A DNA stretch of 64,000 nucleotides from Malurus cyaneus samueli (taxonomy: Eukaryota; Chordata; Aves; Passeriformes; Maluridae): the NCBI GenBank assembly GCA_009741485.1, contig CM019236.1, forward strand, positions 53,091,278 through 53,155,277, written 5' to 3'. Position 1 is the first letter of the stretch; each line of letters opens with the position of its first letter. This document shows, one piece after another, positions 37,701 to 50,136 of this stretch. A model generated the notes under the pieces. The model was not told the origin of the DNA and did not search any database. It saw nothing but the letters and a program-made list of their open reading frames with translations. A program made the position numbers and the translations under genes.

Positions 37701-40700
37701 TGACCATAATTTATATATTACTTGTACATTATCTTGTCAAGATATCACTCGTGATATACTGCCAAGTCACAAAGAGGGCCTGATAGAACTTTTGAGAATA
37801 ATCCTTCTTCCCTGGATGAACCATGATTCTACCATGCAGCAGGCCAATATCAGTGACCTGTGCCATTCCTCACCGTTCTGTCGTGGACGCATATCTCTCA
37901 CAACTATATGTGATGTAGCGACCACACCATTCTTGTATTCTCGAACAGTATCACCTCCTTCTGATCTCAATTTCTAACCTCATTTCACGATGGAGTACTC
38001 TATTTCAGTACCAGTCCTTCAGAAAAGGCAACTACACTGATTAGTCCCCAGTACAGTGCACACTCAGCCAGACCACGTCAGTTACATGCGTGCTTATATA
38101 TTTCATCTTAAATGTGCTTAAGCCCCATGAATGAGAATTTAACAGTTACCAATCTCTATCCAATGAGCATACACATGTGTCGAATCTTTTATTCAGGAAG
38201 TCCACCTTGACCTGATATAGTGAGACTGGTTGACGATTAGTTTATTGTATCATGTATATGCTATAAAGCAGATCTCCCGTTCCCAACTACGAAAGCGCAC
38301 GACGTTTACTGATGTTGAGGAATTAATGGTCTTCTCAACATGTGTATACAGTCGTAGCGACATCAATGCCGTGTGTACATCCATAATGACTAAGAACAAC
38401 AAACTACTCCAGAATCGTGCTTATCAATAGTGTTATTTCCATGTGGAGCATAACTGGGCGCGCAGTTGTTGTACAACAGGCCCAATCTGCGATGCTCCGC
38501 TAGCTTTCGGTGCGCGTCCTACATGGAATAATAGTGTGGACCTGTAGTTAAACTAGTCATAAAGTCACATTTGTTACAAATCTTTCCTCTCCAACATCCT
38601 CACTCACGCTCGTCACCATAAATCTAGTGTTATTAACGTAGTCACTTTAACCGATTTGTGATCTATGCCAATAAGGCGTGCATCTGAAATGCATATTCCC
38701 TGCAAAATCAAGGAATGTAAATATTCATGCTATCGTATAACATTTGGTTTACTTTTTGAATGAGACCGAACAGAGATCTGAAAGGTGCTTGCTCTTTGTA
38801 CATAATCTGTTCATTTCAAAAACATATGTGACGTGCGTGCCTGCTGTGTGTTGGCATTCATCTTCTAGGGCCCTAATGTGAAAGCAGTGCTAAGTTTTAA
38901 TCTAGAACTTATATGCTGAGAGATGCACAAGAGATGTAGCTGTGCCCAAAACGCAGCTTCTGATGTGTACCTTAAATGGGAGAACACGATGGCTTTGAAC
39001 CTCCCAACTAGGCTTCATTGCCTCTGAACTCTCAAGCATAGATCGCATGCAGACCTACCACGGAGCTCCCGTATCCAATAATAAGATAAACAAGGTGCAA
39101 CTGCTTCAGAGGCCTAATGCCTTCCCAAAAACGCACCCAACTAGGGGAGGCGACTCGCAACTGGTTGCGAAAAAGCGCATACACACACTCATTCATGCGC
39201 AACGATACTGTTCATACTTGCTACTCACGGTCATGTAGGCTAGAATATTGAGAAACATCTATAGCGCCAGACCCCTTCACGGACTATGCGATCCCTGGGA
39301 GCATTGGCACGATAGAAGCGGGACACTCAGACCCTCTCCAAATGATTCTCTGATAAGAAATTGCACATTCCTTCCTTGGCTCTCTATCGTGCCTGGATAT
39401 ATTAATATCTCGCAGTTGGTCCGATGGTTATTTAAGGAATCTAGTGCGTTTCTTCGCTCTAGACCAAATGGCATTCTGTCACTTCATTTCGGAGTTTTTA
39501 CAAAAGACACAACGGCTGGTGATTGTGTAAGGCACACTCCATTAGTGGGTTCCCCGTGGCGCCTTTTCGCCTGGGGGACAATATGTGAGTGGGTGCCTTC
39601 GACCTACCATTCCAAATTAATTGCTCTATGTTACTTGGTGGTGCTCTCTCGTCCTTTCTTACTGGCACCATATTGGTCGATAGCGGAATACGGCGACTTT
39701 GATGATACTCTTGGTGTAGTTCAACCAGGGCATTCCCATAACCTCGGTATAAACGTTGAGAGAGGTGTTAAGGATAGCTCTGCGTCGTCCACTGTGAAGT
39801 AATTCCTTGCTCGCCTGTTCCCCGACATCACAAGCGACCAAAGTTGTATGCAAAGAGCCATACAAGGATAAACGGGTTCCGACGAGGTGGGTCGAGGATG
39901 TTCATCTGTCATGCATTCCTTGATCGAGCTGGAGGCTTCGACGTGCCTGTGGTGGTGAGAAACCCGACCGACGGTCCCAGATTTGGGAAGCCAGAGCTCT
40001 GGAGTCTTTTGTAACTTGGTCGTGCGTTCCCAGCTTCTTCCTCATCAGATCCCTGGGCATATTGTCGATTCAGGTGAAGAGAACAGGGAAGATCTAGCAA
40101 AGCAATAATTAGACTTCTGTGCTTTTAGAAAAACTAGAATATACTCTTTACGTGGGTCCTTTAGTCGATACTTGTTTTCCCAATAGAGTCAATCCTTTCT
40201 TTTGTTGAAATAGAAGGACCTAGCTTGCGCCACAAGTGAGCTTAAAGAGATATCATATTTCCGTTATCTGGACCTCCAAGCTCAGTGCTCCGATTACAGA
40301 TGAGTTCGGCACTCAAGTTCGACCTAGCGTTGTTGTGTAGGGCAATATATAAGAGAACACAGCGAGTAGTGCTCTAAGCCAAGTGTGCAGTGAACTTAGA
40401 CACCGAGCAAGTGACACAAAAGTCATTTCTTTTTCTGTGATAGAAGGGAGACAGGTGGATGTTGCATTAAAAAGAAGTCCTAGATGGAATAGATAGTAGT
40501 AAGCTGGGGATGTCCTCTCAATGTGGAAGTTCACCTCCTTCACTGAGTTTTGGTCAACTCTCTATCCTCAGATTGGTTTTCTAGTGATATCGACAGTGGC
40601 AGCCAAGTCTCTCATCCTTCTCAGTTGTGGAGCTAATTTTGTGTCCAAAACTAATGTCTGCACCCATACAATATTTCAGCAAGATATGCTGTTATCCGTC

Positions 40701-43700
40701 TATATGCTTGTGCGCTGACTCTGGTCGCCAGCTACGGTCAGGGATACTGCTGAGGTCATCTGGGTCAACTGCCTAGTGGGAAGATAGCGTGAAACGCCTC
40801 GTCAGACTCTATATACTACCACTTATGGCTCAGATCTAGACTCATACTCTCGTCCTCCCCATCTATCAGTACATTGCGTTAGTTCCTAAATCTCATGGTC
40901 AGGTGTGAGCTTTCTTCTTCTCTTCCTTTTGTAGGACTCTGGCACCCCGAAAAGGGCTGCCCTGTGTTCGTGGCCCCCTATAAGACCGCCCTGGGGCTCT
41001 GTTTAACGGCTACCGTACCTCGAAATCGCTCTGCCCTACGCACTCTTCTGGTCATCACAACCTTACAGTCTCACTCTGTGAGTCATTGGTGGCAATTGAT
41101 TTCGCACCACACCCAATGGTCACGGACCTCAGCTGCCCTCCTCGGCGCGCCCAGTCAGCCCCTGACCACAAGAAGTCAGTGTGAGCCCTTCGCCACAGCC
41201 ACATCACTTCGGGATGATATGCAACAAGTGGCCCCATATAAGGTCCATCCCAAACAAAGAACACATGGTTTGCACACAGTGTTCTGAGCCCTGCTCGGTT
41301 CGTCCTGCCATGTGTGGGATTATACAGCCGCTGTTAGAAGGCAGTCCATCCCCCACTCTTCCATGGTACTGAGACTACAATCCTGCTAACATTCAGGGGT
41401 GATAGGATGTCTCAATGCCGAAACACCAGTATGCAAAGTGGGTGGCCGTAACCGCCAGACGATGGTCATGCTTTTGGATATCTGTCTCAGGAGTACTAAT
41501 CTAATTTTTCTTGGTAGTGCAACTTAAAATGTGTCCATTCTTTCTTCTCTCCAGTACATGCAGATACGCTGTTATTACTCCTAGAAATCGCTAGATTCTA
41601 TTCTTGTTTGGAGTGACCGGGTACGCTTCTTTGGAATGGGTATGATGAGGTGTAATCGATCTAATTCAAGTCCACTGCCCAATAAGACCAACCCAGCTTG
41701 TCTCTAATTTTTCATACCAGGTGTTAAAAAATTAGGTGTACAAGCCACATGGGCCACAAGGTACACTGTTTTCTACTACCTGTAAATAAGCTAACTACTT
41801 ATAAAAAAGAAAGTTGGAAAAGAAATGTATGTTGGAAGGGAATTTTCCAATCTCTTAGGTGATTCTGGTGTTAGGGTACACCATGGCAGGACAATTTAGT
41901 GACTTTCAAACTTTCTGAAAGAACAGGAATGGTCATTGTGTCCCTGAAGACATACTGGAGCAAAGCCGATACAGCTGGGTCTCCCTACTGTTGAGATGAG
42001 AGAATACACAATTTATTTTTGTGTTATCACTGCGGACTGGCTTTAAGTGTAAGAGAACACACAAACTAGCAGAAATCAAAGTAGTAGAGTTTGTTTTGTT
42101 TAATTGGCTTAATTTTGCTAAAATTACTTCCCTGTGATTAGTATAATGGACTAGATGTTCTTGCTCTATGAGTTATGTAATCTTCAAGTTTCTGCAGGTT
42201 GGTCTTGATCTGATTTCGGTGGTAATGCATTGCACTATGAAAATCCACTTGGTTCACTGACTGCTTTCTACGCAGGGCAAAGTAGCAGCAGTTAATGAAC
42301 TAGACTCGGTGCATACAGGTGGGTCCTGAGGTCAAAGGTCCAATTAGCATTCTAAACGGCTATCTTAAATGTACGGTTAGCTTAATTAAATGGAAACTTA
42401 ACCTGTGACTTAGTCCTAACCCACTCACTATTACTCCTTTAGCCCTCAAGTTATTTATCTTCCGGTATAGCTGGGAAGTAATTTCCCCCTAGCCTCTGGT
42501 ATATTGACTTCATATGTATTGGATAATTCACTAGGATATACAGTATGTTCTTGATAAGCGCATCTGAATGGGAATGCTCGTTGTTCAATCTGCTCTGGAG
42601 CTCGAGTCGTTGGGAGGCCTGCCAACAACAATGATGTTATATAATGCATGCGCCGAGTGCGGTATACCTTGATGGGTAAGGACCTGAATTACCTTCTTTG
42701 TTAAAAACATAAAAATTTTGATTCTAAAACGAACTGGTCTTTTAGCTAGCTTTGTGCTCCTCTTTATTTCTTCTTACATTTCGTGTCTTGGTTTATGAGT
42801 GAAAATACGCATAGTGACCCTATTGCCTATAGTTTATTGGAATCGGTGGTGATTCTGCGTTGGTTGAGTTTAGTCTTTTGTTCAGCACTATCTTCGGCTT
42901 GTAGGATCATGTGAAGCGAAAATGCTTGAGTGGCTAGACTGTTAGAATAAGGAATCTGGCTATAGTCAGCTCGGTTTAAGCTGCCTTTTTGGCCCTGTGC
43001 GAGGTGATCCCTAAAGGCCTCAACTGATAATGCCGAACGTGGGTCTATATCTGATGTGTTTTGTGGTTGTGTTTCTATCTCAGTGTTCTCTTTTTCTGGT
43101 TGTTCTCTGTTGTGGTACATTGTTAATGTACGTTTTCTCATTTTATTGTATGTTGTGCTCATATCAAATAGCATTCCTCATTTGACCACGACTCAATATG
43201 TAGATCTTCTAAAAATATGTTCACCCCAATGGGCTCATGTCCCATCCCCATGAATGCTTTCAGAAAAACAGCTGTGGGCTGGAGCAATATTATCGTATCC
43301 ACTAATTTTTCGAGACCAAGTGTTTGTCCTTTTTCAATACTCAGGTGTAACCCACATCAGGGTAAGATGCCTTACGCACTCCAAACTGTCGTCATCCCTT
43401 TTACCCAGTCCCTTATTATATAAGTAGTCCATTCTTTTTCACCTGTCCAGTCCACGACCCTTTTCCTTGGAATATGTGAATACGCTTATCGTCCGGCTCT
43501 CCCCTAATGAAGCTTAGACTAGGATTCTTGTTTAATACCAGAGGTCATTTGCTCCCCTCTCTTTAGTAGCACTCTTGAGAGACTCGTTTATTGTCCCCAC
43601 TAGCCCCGATCTTCACGTAATGCACCAACACACTGTTTGAAAAAGGGATATGTCGGCTGCGCTTTGGATATGAAAGTGACTTCTTGCGTAGGCATATTGT

Positions 43701-44860
43701 GCTATTATCCCCATCAGGGTAAATGATCTATGAATAGCTGCCAAAACTCGATCGAATTACCATCCTGTATATCATAGTCTCTCCTCTCTCTCCTCTCTCT
43801 CCCAATGTTTTCCAAAAGTATGGTACATACTCCAAATGGCATATTAAGAAATCTGTGTAGATGGTTCCTTTTTTTGTTTACATATTCTAGAGTCTTTCTT
43901 TAGCATACACCTCACAGATACCGGACCAGTTTTAGAGGGAAGTTCCTTTTAAATTGGTAGTTATTATTTCACAAAACATATAATAAGACAAAATAGTAAA
44001 CATCTTTTTCCCTTTAACATCTGAGGATCCATATATACATCCTTTCCCTTCAGGAAAGCAGTGATCTGTTAGAATCCTCCCGTTTTGTTATTCATATAAA
44101 GTACACCAATAACATGAACTAATCCTCTTTGCACTCATAACCATACAGAAACTGCAGGATTTAGCGTTGTCTGTTCACCAAAGTTAACTGGTAAGGCTGA
44201 TGCATATATCAAGGGAATGTAAGGGAGTTTACTTATGTCAGGGTGTGCTTGCCGTTGTTAGGAATCGCAGTGTCCATCCCTCCTGTAACTTCTTCCCTAT
44301 AGGCAACTCCCATAGGCGCGTCCGTAACCTTAAGTAGGATACAAGTCGGGTTCTGATTGATCATCGATCATTTGAATGTTAATATTCGATGTCATTATTG
44401 CACCCGTAGTCAAGCAGTGGGTGTAAATTCTTCATCTACCCAAAGGAATTAACAACATGGTTTATATAAAAAAACCAACTACTCCTGCCAACTGCTAAAA
44501 GGCGGTTCCTGCAAGGCTAAAAGATGACAGTGCTGGTTGAACTTAGGATTCATTTCATTAGAAGGTTTTGAATGTTGATATTGCTCAAGGAAGCAGTTCT
44601 TTAGCTATGCATGAGACAACATTACACGTGTTTTCTTTTAAATTCCACCGCGTTTCTTGGTTGTCACACAGTGTTTTTCAGAGAAAATCCAAAAATTATT
44701 CATTTGGTATAACGGGTCCTTAACCCAGTCATTCAAGCTCGCAACCCCCAAAATGTTAATCAAAAAGCCAAGGTATCATATCACGTTGTTACCAGTAAAG
44801 AGTCAAGTAATACAGGCCAGGACTTCACTCCCAGTTTCGTTCGGTTTTATATGAATTGTG
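34771..44860. other. Anomalous, probably uncorrected sequence
   Basis: About 10 kb with near-random composition. CpG is roughly as frequent as base composition predicts: about 20 CpG between 36,181 and 36,540, where ordinary DNA in this window shows almost none. No CR1, LTR or exon can be recognised, and translated frames (up to 184 codons, at 39,248-39,802) have no family features. It begins at the 25-N gap and fades into ordinary AT-rich DNA by about 44,870. The simplest reading is raw long-read gap filling; the rest of the ERV (gag, 5' LTR) may lie unrecognisable in it. A CT-rich microsatellite sits at 43,781-43,803. Confidence 0.65.
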
Positions 44861-47834
44861 ACTGCTCAGGCATATCACTTGTTAATTCTTTATTGCTCCA
44901 AGTGTCATTTTGATTTGACACCAAAGAAATGTCATGTACAATATGTTCACTGTACTTCCTGATAGCGTTCAGTTCAGAGCAACTCAAATCTGAGATTACA
45001 AATTTTAGTGTAATACATTCCCAATATTCATTATAGCCATTTTTACCTTACAGCCAAATTTTGATTGAAATTTCAAGGCAAGTTTATCCTTCCATTTATT
45101 CAGAATTCATATCTTAATTTAATGCATTTTTGAGAAATCAAAAGGGTGGTAGCCTCAGTAAGTCACTGAAGATTAGCCAGTTTCATCAATAAGTTCTGGG
45201 ATTTATTAATGCTCAAAAATGACAGAGCCAAGTTTCAAAATCACATGTGTGTAACTATACAATTTGTTACTGACATCATTGGAGTTACTCTGGCTACATA
45301 TTGCGAAAAGCTGAAAGTGAATGTGAACACCAAAATGAGTCACCATGAAGACATTTCTGCAGTGATAAGGTAATTAGAGGGACTCTGTCTTTGCAACACA
45401 GCAAGAAAGAGGATAGTATTTGGGCACATGGTCAGGATTCCCCATTGCTTTTAGGCTGGTCACTGTTTCTCTCACTGGCAGGTGCCCCATCTCCCATCTC
45501 CGCCAGTGGCAGCTTTAGTACCACTCCATGTCAGCTGCCAGGCCCCGCATGGGAGAGGGTGGCTGGTTGGCCACATTGCTAAACTTCATGAGTTTTATGC
45601 TGTTGGGAGCCGAATAATAAACCATTTGATCTCTGAGGCTGCTTCTGACCTTGACCTGGAAGTCAGCTTTTGTGCCACTTATGGCATTCTATTACTCACT
45701 TGATAACAGAAACAGGCTGAGTTCCATAGCATTAATTGAAACACTGTTTTTATCATTATCCATTCAAGATTTGGTGAGAATGTGACCTGCCTATTTTTAA
45801 GCTTAGTGAAATCTACAAGCTGATTTAACAATTAAAAAATAAAAAACAAAAATCAAAATCAAAAGGTGAATGTAAGCTAAAAAGTGTCAATGAAAACTAA
45901 AACTGAATAAAAGCAGATACAGCCAATCAGTATAAAGGATTTATTCCTGAGCTGAAAGAAGCAACCAGGACAGGAGACCAGACTAAAGAGTTCTGCCAGT
46001 GAAACAGACAGACTTCCTACATAAGCAAAATCCTTTTTCCTTCAAACATCTAGATCTCTCACATGGATCTTTGTTAAATGCTTTGGACCTCTTCTATGCA
46101 TCTTTTCTCATCTGTGATGCTTGTAACATGGTCAGGTTAACACTTCAGTCTTATCACATGCCATTTACAAACAGAGAATGCTTACCAGGATGAAAATTCC
46201 ACCAATGTCAGCAGCAAAATGGATTCGTCTGACTGTGGAGAAAAGAAGCTTTTGTACCACAAACAACATTGCCAATTAAAATGGTTTCATTAAGTAATGC
46301 ACCTTGCAAGTTCAATTAGATATGTATGAAGTGTTAAGCTTTCCATACAATGAGGTACAAATTCAATTCATGTTCTTGTCTAAATTAAGCATAAAATCCC
46401 AATAATATGATGACAAATTATGTGTTATATTATATAGGTGTGGGTACTGATGATTTTATACAAAGTTTTAGGGTACTGGGAGCTTTAGAAACCTGGTATT
46501 AACTATCATTGTTTCTCCAGTCCTAGTTGGTAAACTGTTTTTCACCATTCTGAGGATGTTCAGTTTCCCTCGATGTAAAAAGATGCTACTTTCCTGATGA
46601 TCCATCTGGATAGGAATGCTCTCATATTACCATTTTACAGCATGTCTAGAATGGAGTACCAGTGTATTTAAACTGAGGAGGTTAGAAATTTTTTCTTTCC
46701 AATCTCAGTGCAAATCTGCTTTTTCTATCTCTTAAAACCAAATTTTTATGCTAAATTACCTAATGGCATCTGTAACTTGACTTACGTTCCTTCCTGGCTC
46801 AAGGAAACATAACGCATGGCTTAATTTATTATTTCCATTTTTCTAGTTTAGTGCCATGATTTTCAGATGGAACTGTCTGTAGGTTGAAATTGTGTATAAA
46901 CTGGTGTCCCCGTTTACAGTGAGTGAAACACTAAGGATTGTATTGTTACAGAAATGGCACTAGAACATACAGCATCCCCGTTTGTTGCTAGTCACTAAGA
47001 AACGCACACCACCAAGCAAAGAAAAAGATCCAGACATAACCAAGACCAATAGGTTATGCTATTTATTAATGAAAGAGTCTCAGTTATTTTACATTACTGC
47101 GTTTAAGTGTGTTGATCTTTCATTCTCTTATAATTTTTGTGCTGTATATAAAATAAACCATTTTGAGTGGAGGGGATTGCAACTTCATTTGCCAGGTAAG
47201 GAGCATAAAGAAACACTTCTGTATGAAGTTAAGTATTGTAAATTTTGGAATAATTGGAACAAATGTGATAATGGAATTGAAGCGGAGCTTGTCTCTTACA
47301 ACAAGTTTATGATTTAATTCAGAATTGTAATAAACAGCTATTCTCTGTTGAAATATATGGTCGTTATGTTAGTAGTAGTCTGCTTTATTATCCTGGCCCG
47401 AAATATTTACCATAAAATCCTTCTACCTTGCTAGAGGACAAAAATTGCATTGAATACTTGAGAAGGCGCCATCAGAAAACAAATGGAACAGTACTGATGC
47501 TTCTTTCTGTAGGAAAATTACATGACAGGACACCCTATGTCTGTCGTCATCTAAGTAAAACACCAAGATTTTTGTACATTGGGATGAAACAAAGTTGCTG
47601 CACAGACTCCTAACATTCAGAAAAACATGCATTTCATTGAATGGAAGCAAATTCTATGATATTATCCTATTAGAGGGCCAGAAAAGACAGAAAAGAAAAA
47701 GAAGGAAATGAAAGAAATGTGGGGGAGAGAGGTGAGAGAGGATAAAGCAGGTGATATACCACATCCACGCACAGGGCTGTGCCGGGTGCCAGCTAAGGAG
47801 CCTGCACAGCTCCCAAGAGGACGGATGTTCACCA
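44861..47834. other. Non-coding DNA
   Basis: Normal composition returns. Open frames of up to 111 codons (46,982-47,317, plus) show no recognisable domain and look incidental. Nothing else supportable. Confidence 0.5.
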
Positions 47835-48112
47835 GGCACTGCTCCACAGCGTCGGGCGGCTGACACGCGGTGACAGGAGCGCAGGCAGGAGGTCCGCAGC
47901 CCTGGACGCAGTTGCGGCGAGGATCGCGGCAGCGGCTAGGTCGGAGCAGGCAGTTCGGCACTCGGCGGATCACCAGGGACACGGAGCAGGACAGGCAGGG
48001 GCTGGGTCAGTGGAAGGGGCAGGGCAGGACTCGGCTGCACACAAGGTCAGGGGCAGCTGGGGTCCTGCCAGGAGCCCAGCAACGAGGGAAGCAGTAGCTG
48101 GACGAGCGAGAT
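47835..48112. other. CpG-rich GC-rich segment
   Basis: A roughly 280-base GC-rich patch with many CpG dinucleotides ('gttgcggcgaggatcgcggcag', split by short gaps), rich in 'ggcaggggc'-type words. It lies just beyond the 3' end of repeat-protein copy 1 (which is on the minus strand). A comparable CpG-rich patch lies beyond copy 2 at 55,275-55,480. It could be a small CpG island or part of the amplified unit. Confidence 0.45.
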
Positions 48113-48114
48113 AG

Positions 48115-48235
48115 CTAACATGTAGGGGTGCTATTTACATGTGGATTATACTATATATAAATATAGGTATGTATATATTTGTAAATATCTGTGTCTGTAT
48201 TATATAGGTAGATATCTAGAACATATAAGTTGTAC

Positions 48236-48272
<37 letters not shown>

Positions 48273-48400
48273 ACATATAGACATATATAGCTAATTTACA
48301 AATGGATACTTCTTTAGCAGGGGTGGATCATGGACTGTGGGGCTCCGTGGGAAGTCCAGGTCTTCTCTGGCTGTGCTGCTGTGCCTCTTGCTGCTCTTGC
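48115..48400 (-). other. 3' flank of repeat-protein copy 1, with (TA)n
   Basis: AT-rich 3' flank, on the minus strand, that matches 56,205-56,450 downstream of copy 2. Shared landmarks are 'gggtgct', a long series of tatata words, and 'ttacaaatggatact' followed by 'atcatggactgtgggg'. Includes an uninterrupted (TA)n run at 48,242-48,266. Confidence 0.6.
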
Positions 48401-48419
48401 AGTACCTAGGCTTTGGTCC

Positions 48420-48545
48420 TACTACTCTCGATGTTATGGGTTTGGAATGGTTTCTGGACCATAAGCCTGGCCTGCTTAATCCTCTCAGTTCTGTAGTAGT
48501 CCTTTGCATGCAGCCACACCACACCATCAGCCGAGGCGCTTTGTG
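48420..48545 (-). pseudogene. Terminal module of repeat-protein copy 1
   Basis: The minus strand encodes a last copy of the repeated module: ADGVVWLHAKDYYRTERIKQ, followed by ARLMVQKPFQ. It matches the corresponding module of copy 2 (56,514-56,620) almost residue for residue. It is out of frame with the preceding module array (48,623-49,327), so indels separate them. Function unknown. Confidence 0.5.
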
Positions 48546-48622
48546 TCCCATTGCGCTCGCCTGACCCAACAGCTGCTTGCAGTTGGTGTTACTGCTGAGG
48601 ACATGCCTACTGCATCGTCACA

Positions 48623-49327
48623 TTATGATGTTCTGCAACTCTGCAGGCTGGATTGATGGAACTCAGGTTTAGACATGTCCAGGACATCTCTCTGGATATA
48701 CTCAGCTGTGTCCAGTACATCCACGGCATCAGCTTTTTCGTGTCTCTTCCCCTTCCTTCCTTTGTGAGATGTGGCAATAGAGGCTAAGCGCAGTGCTCTC
48801 CAGACACGACTTGGACGTCTCACTTGAGCTGGAGTGCTGACGTCTGTCGGTGCAGAAAGGCTTTGGGCATGTCCTGCACATCTTTCTGTTTCTGATGGTT
48901 CCTCCGTGCTTAGCTCCGGGTCCAGCTGCTCCTCTGGATATTCAAAGGGCTTCTGGACCAGGAGCACAGCCTTCCTAACTGTCTCAGTCCGGTAGTGGTC
49001 CTTTGCGTCCAGGAACACCGCAGCATCAGCTGTCTGACTGTGCACGGTATGTCCTGGGCGCTCTGCATCCGCTACCGGACCTTTGATGTACCCGGCAGTG
49101 TCCAGGGGAACTGAACCATCAGCTGTGCCGCTGTGCAGGACATGAGCCAGGCCCTTTGCCTCGGCCGCTCTGCCTCTCGCTCGTCTCTCTGCTTCCATCC
49201 ACGGGGCACCCGGCTCTTTGAAGGGTCTCTGGACTATGAGCACTGCCTTCTTAATAACCTCAGTCCGGTAACAGTCCTTCGCATCGAGCCACACCACAGC
49301 ATCAGCTGCAGCGTGCTGCTTCTCCAT
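48623..49327 (-). pseudogene. Repeat-protein copy 1, module array part 2
   Basis: A 234-codon open frame whose translation is made of repeated modules. From the start: AAADAVVWLDAKDCYRTE, then HSGTADGSVPLDTAGYI, then SQTADAAVFLDAKDHYRTE, then a Glu-rich segment, then DAVDVLDTAEYI. The recurring core is LDAxD/ExY(R)TE, usually followed by KAVLxVQxPF. I recognise no family. No signal peptide or membrane segment is evident; the composition is charged and hydrophilic. The preceding frame (49,302-49,961) overlaps it by 26 bases one frame off, so a single indel near 49,310-49,330 would join them. Confidence 0.55.
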
Positions 49328-49961
49328 CTCCCCTTTCCTGTGTGCGTTCCATGGAGCCTACGTCCAGAGCCCTTAATGCCTTGTGGACAAGTCTCAGCTG
49401 TCTCAGTTGAGCTGGAGTGTTGATGTCTGTTGATGTGGGAAGGCTTTGGGCATGTCCTGCAGGTCTTTCTGTTGCTCCTGACTCCTCTGCACTTAGTTCC
49501 TTGTCCAGCCGCTCCTCTGGGTATTCAAAGGGCTTCTGGACCATGAGCACAGCCTTCCTAACTGCCTCAGTCCAGTAGCGGTCCTTTGCGTCCAGGAATA
49601 CCGCAGCATCAGCTGTCTGACTGTGCACGGTATGTCCTGGGTGCTCTGTCTCCGCTACCGGGCCTCTGATGTCCTGGGCTGTGTCCAGGGGAACGGGGCC
49701 ATCAGCTGTGGGGCTGTGCAGGGTGTGTGCTGCTCTCACTGGCCCTGCTACTCTGTGTGTTACTGCCAGTGTTGCATGCACTCTCTGTTCCAGGTGCTGT
49801 TCCTCCTGCAGCTCCTTGAGTCTCCGGTTCACATTTATAATCATTCTCTCCAACTTCCTCCTGTCACTCTCGCGTGTGTCCGGCCGATGCCGTGCCCAGG
49901 GTGTGGGCTGCTGCTGTTGCCGCTCTCCTGTCCTGGGTGCTGCAGCCAAGGCCCTGGGCAC
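49302..49961 (-). pseudogene. Repeat-protein copy 1, middle and module array part 1
   Basis: A 219-codon open frame. Its N-terminal third is Gln/Arg-rich (ERQQQQPTPWARHR) and has a coiled-coil-like LERMIINVNRRLKELQEEQ stretch. The rest holds the first module set: HSPTADGPVPLDTAQDI, then SQTADAAVFLDAKDRYWTE, then KAVLMVQKPFEYPEE. The module set repeats 582 bases downstream in the next frame, a period of 194 codons. The closest relative is 57,012-58,136 in copy 2. Unknown function. Confidence 0.55.
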
Positions 49962-50136
49962 AGCCCTTGGGGTGCTCTTGGAGACAGACGTCTGTCTCTC
50001 TCGAGCCAGGGCACTGATGACTGTGGGGGAAGGAGACCCGAATGTTGGTCGTGAAGGTTTTCTGCTTTTGTTGCCACCTCCATGCTCCGTGTCAGGTGTG
50101 ACTCTTTGTCTTCCAGCTGCTGGCCAGCACCCTGTT

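Noticed and set aside
39248..39802. 184-codon plus-strand open frame
   Set aside because: Lies in the abnormal near-random sequence; no conserved motif, and such frames arise when sequence is GC-balanced and random.
34691..44860. Horizontally acquired or novel element in the abnormal 10-kb stretch
   Set aside because: No long coding frames, no terminal repeats and a start exactly at an assembly gap make sequencing error far more likely than a new element.
46982..47317. 111-codon plus-strand open frame as a possible small gene
   Set aside because: No recognisable domain, no splice or promoter context, AT-rich composition; indistinguishable from chance.
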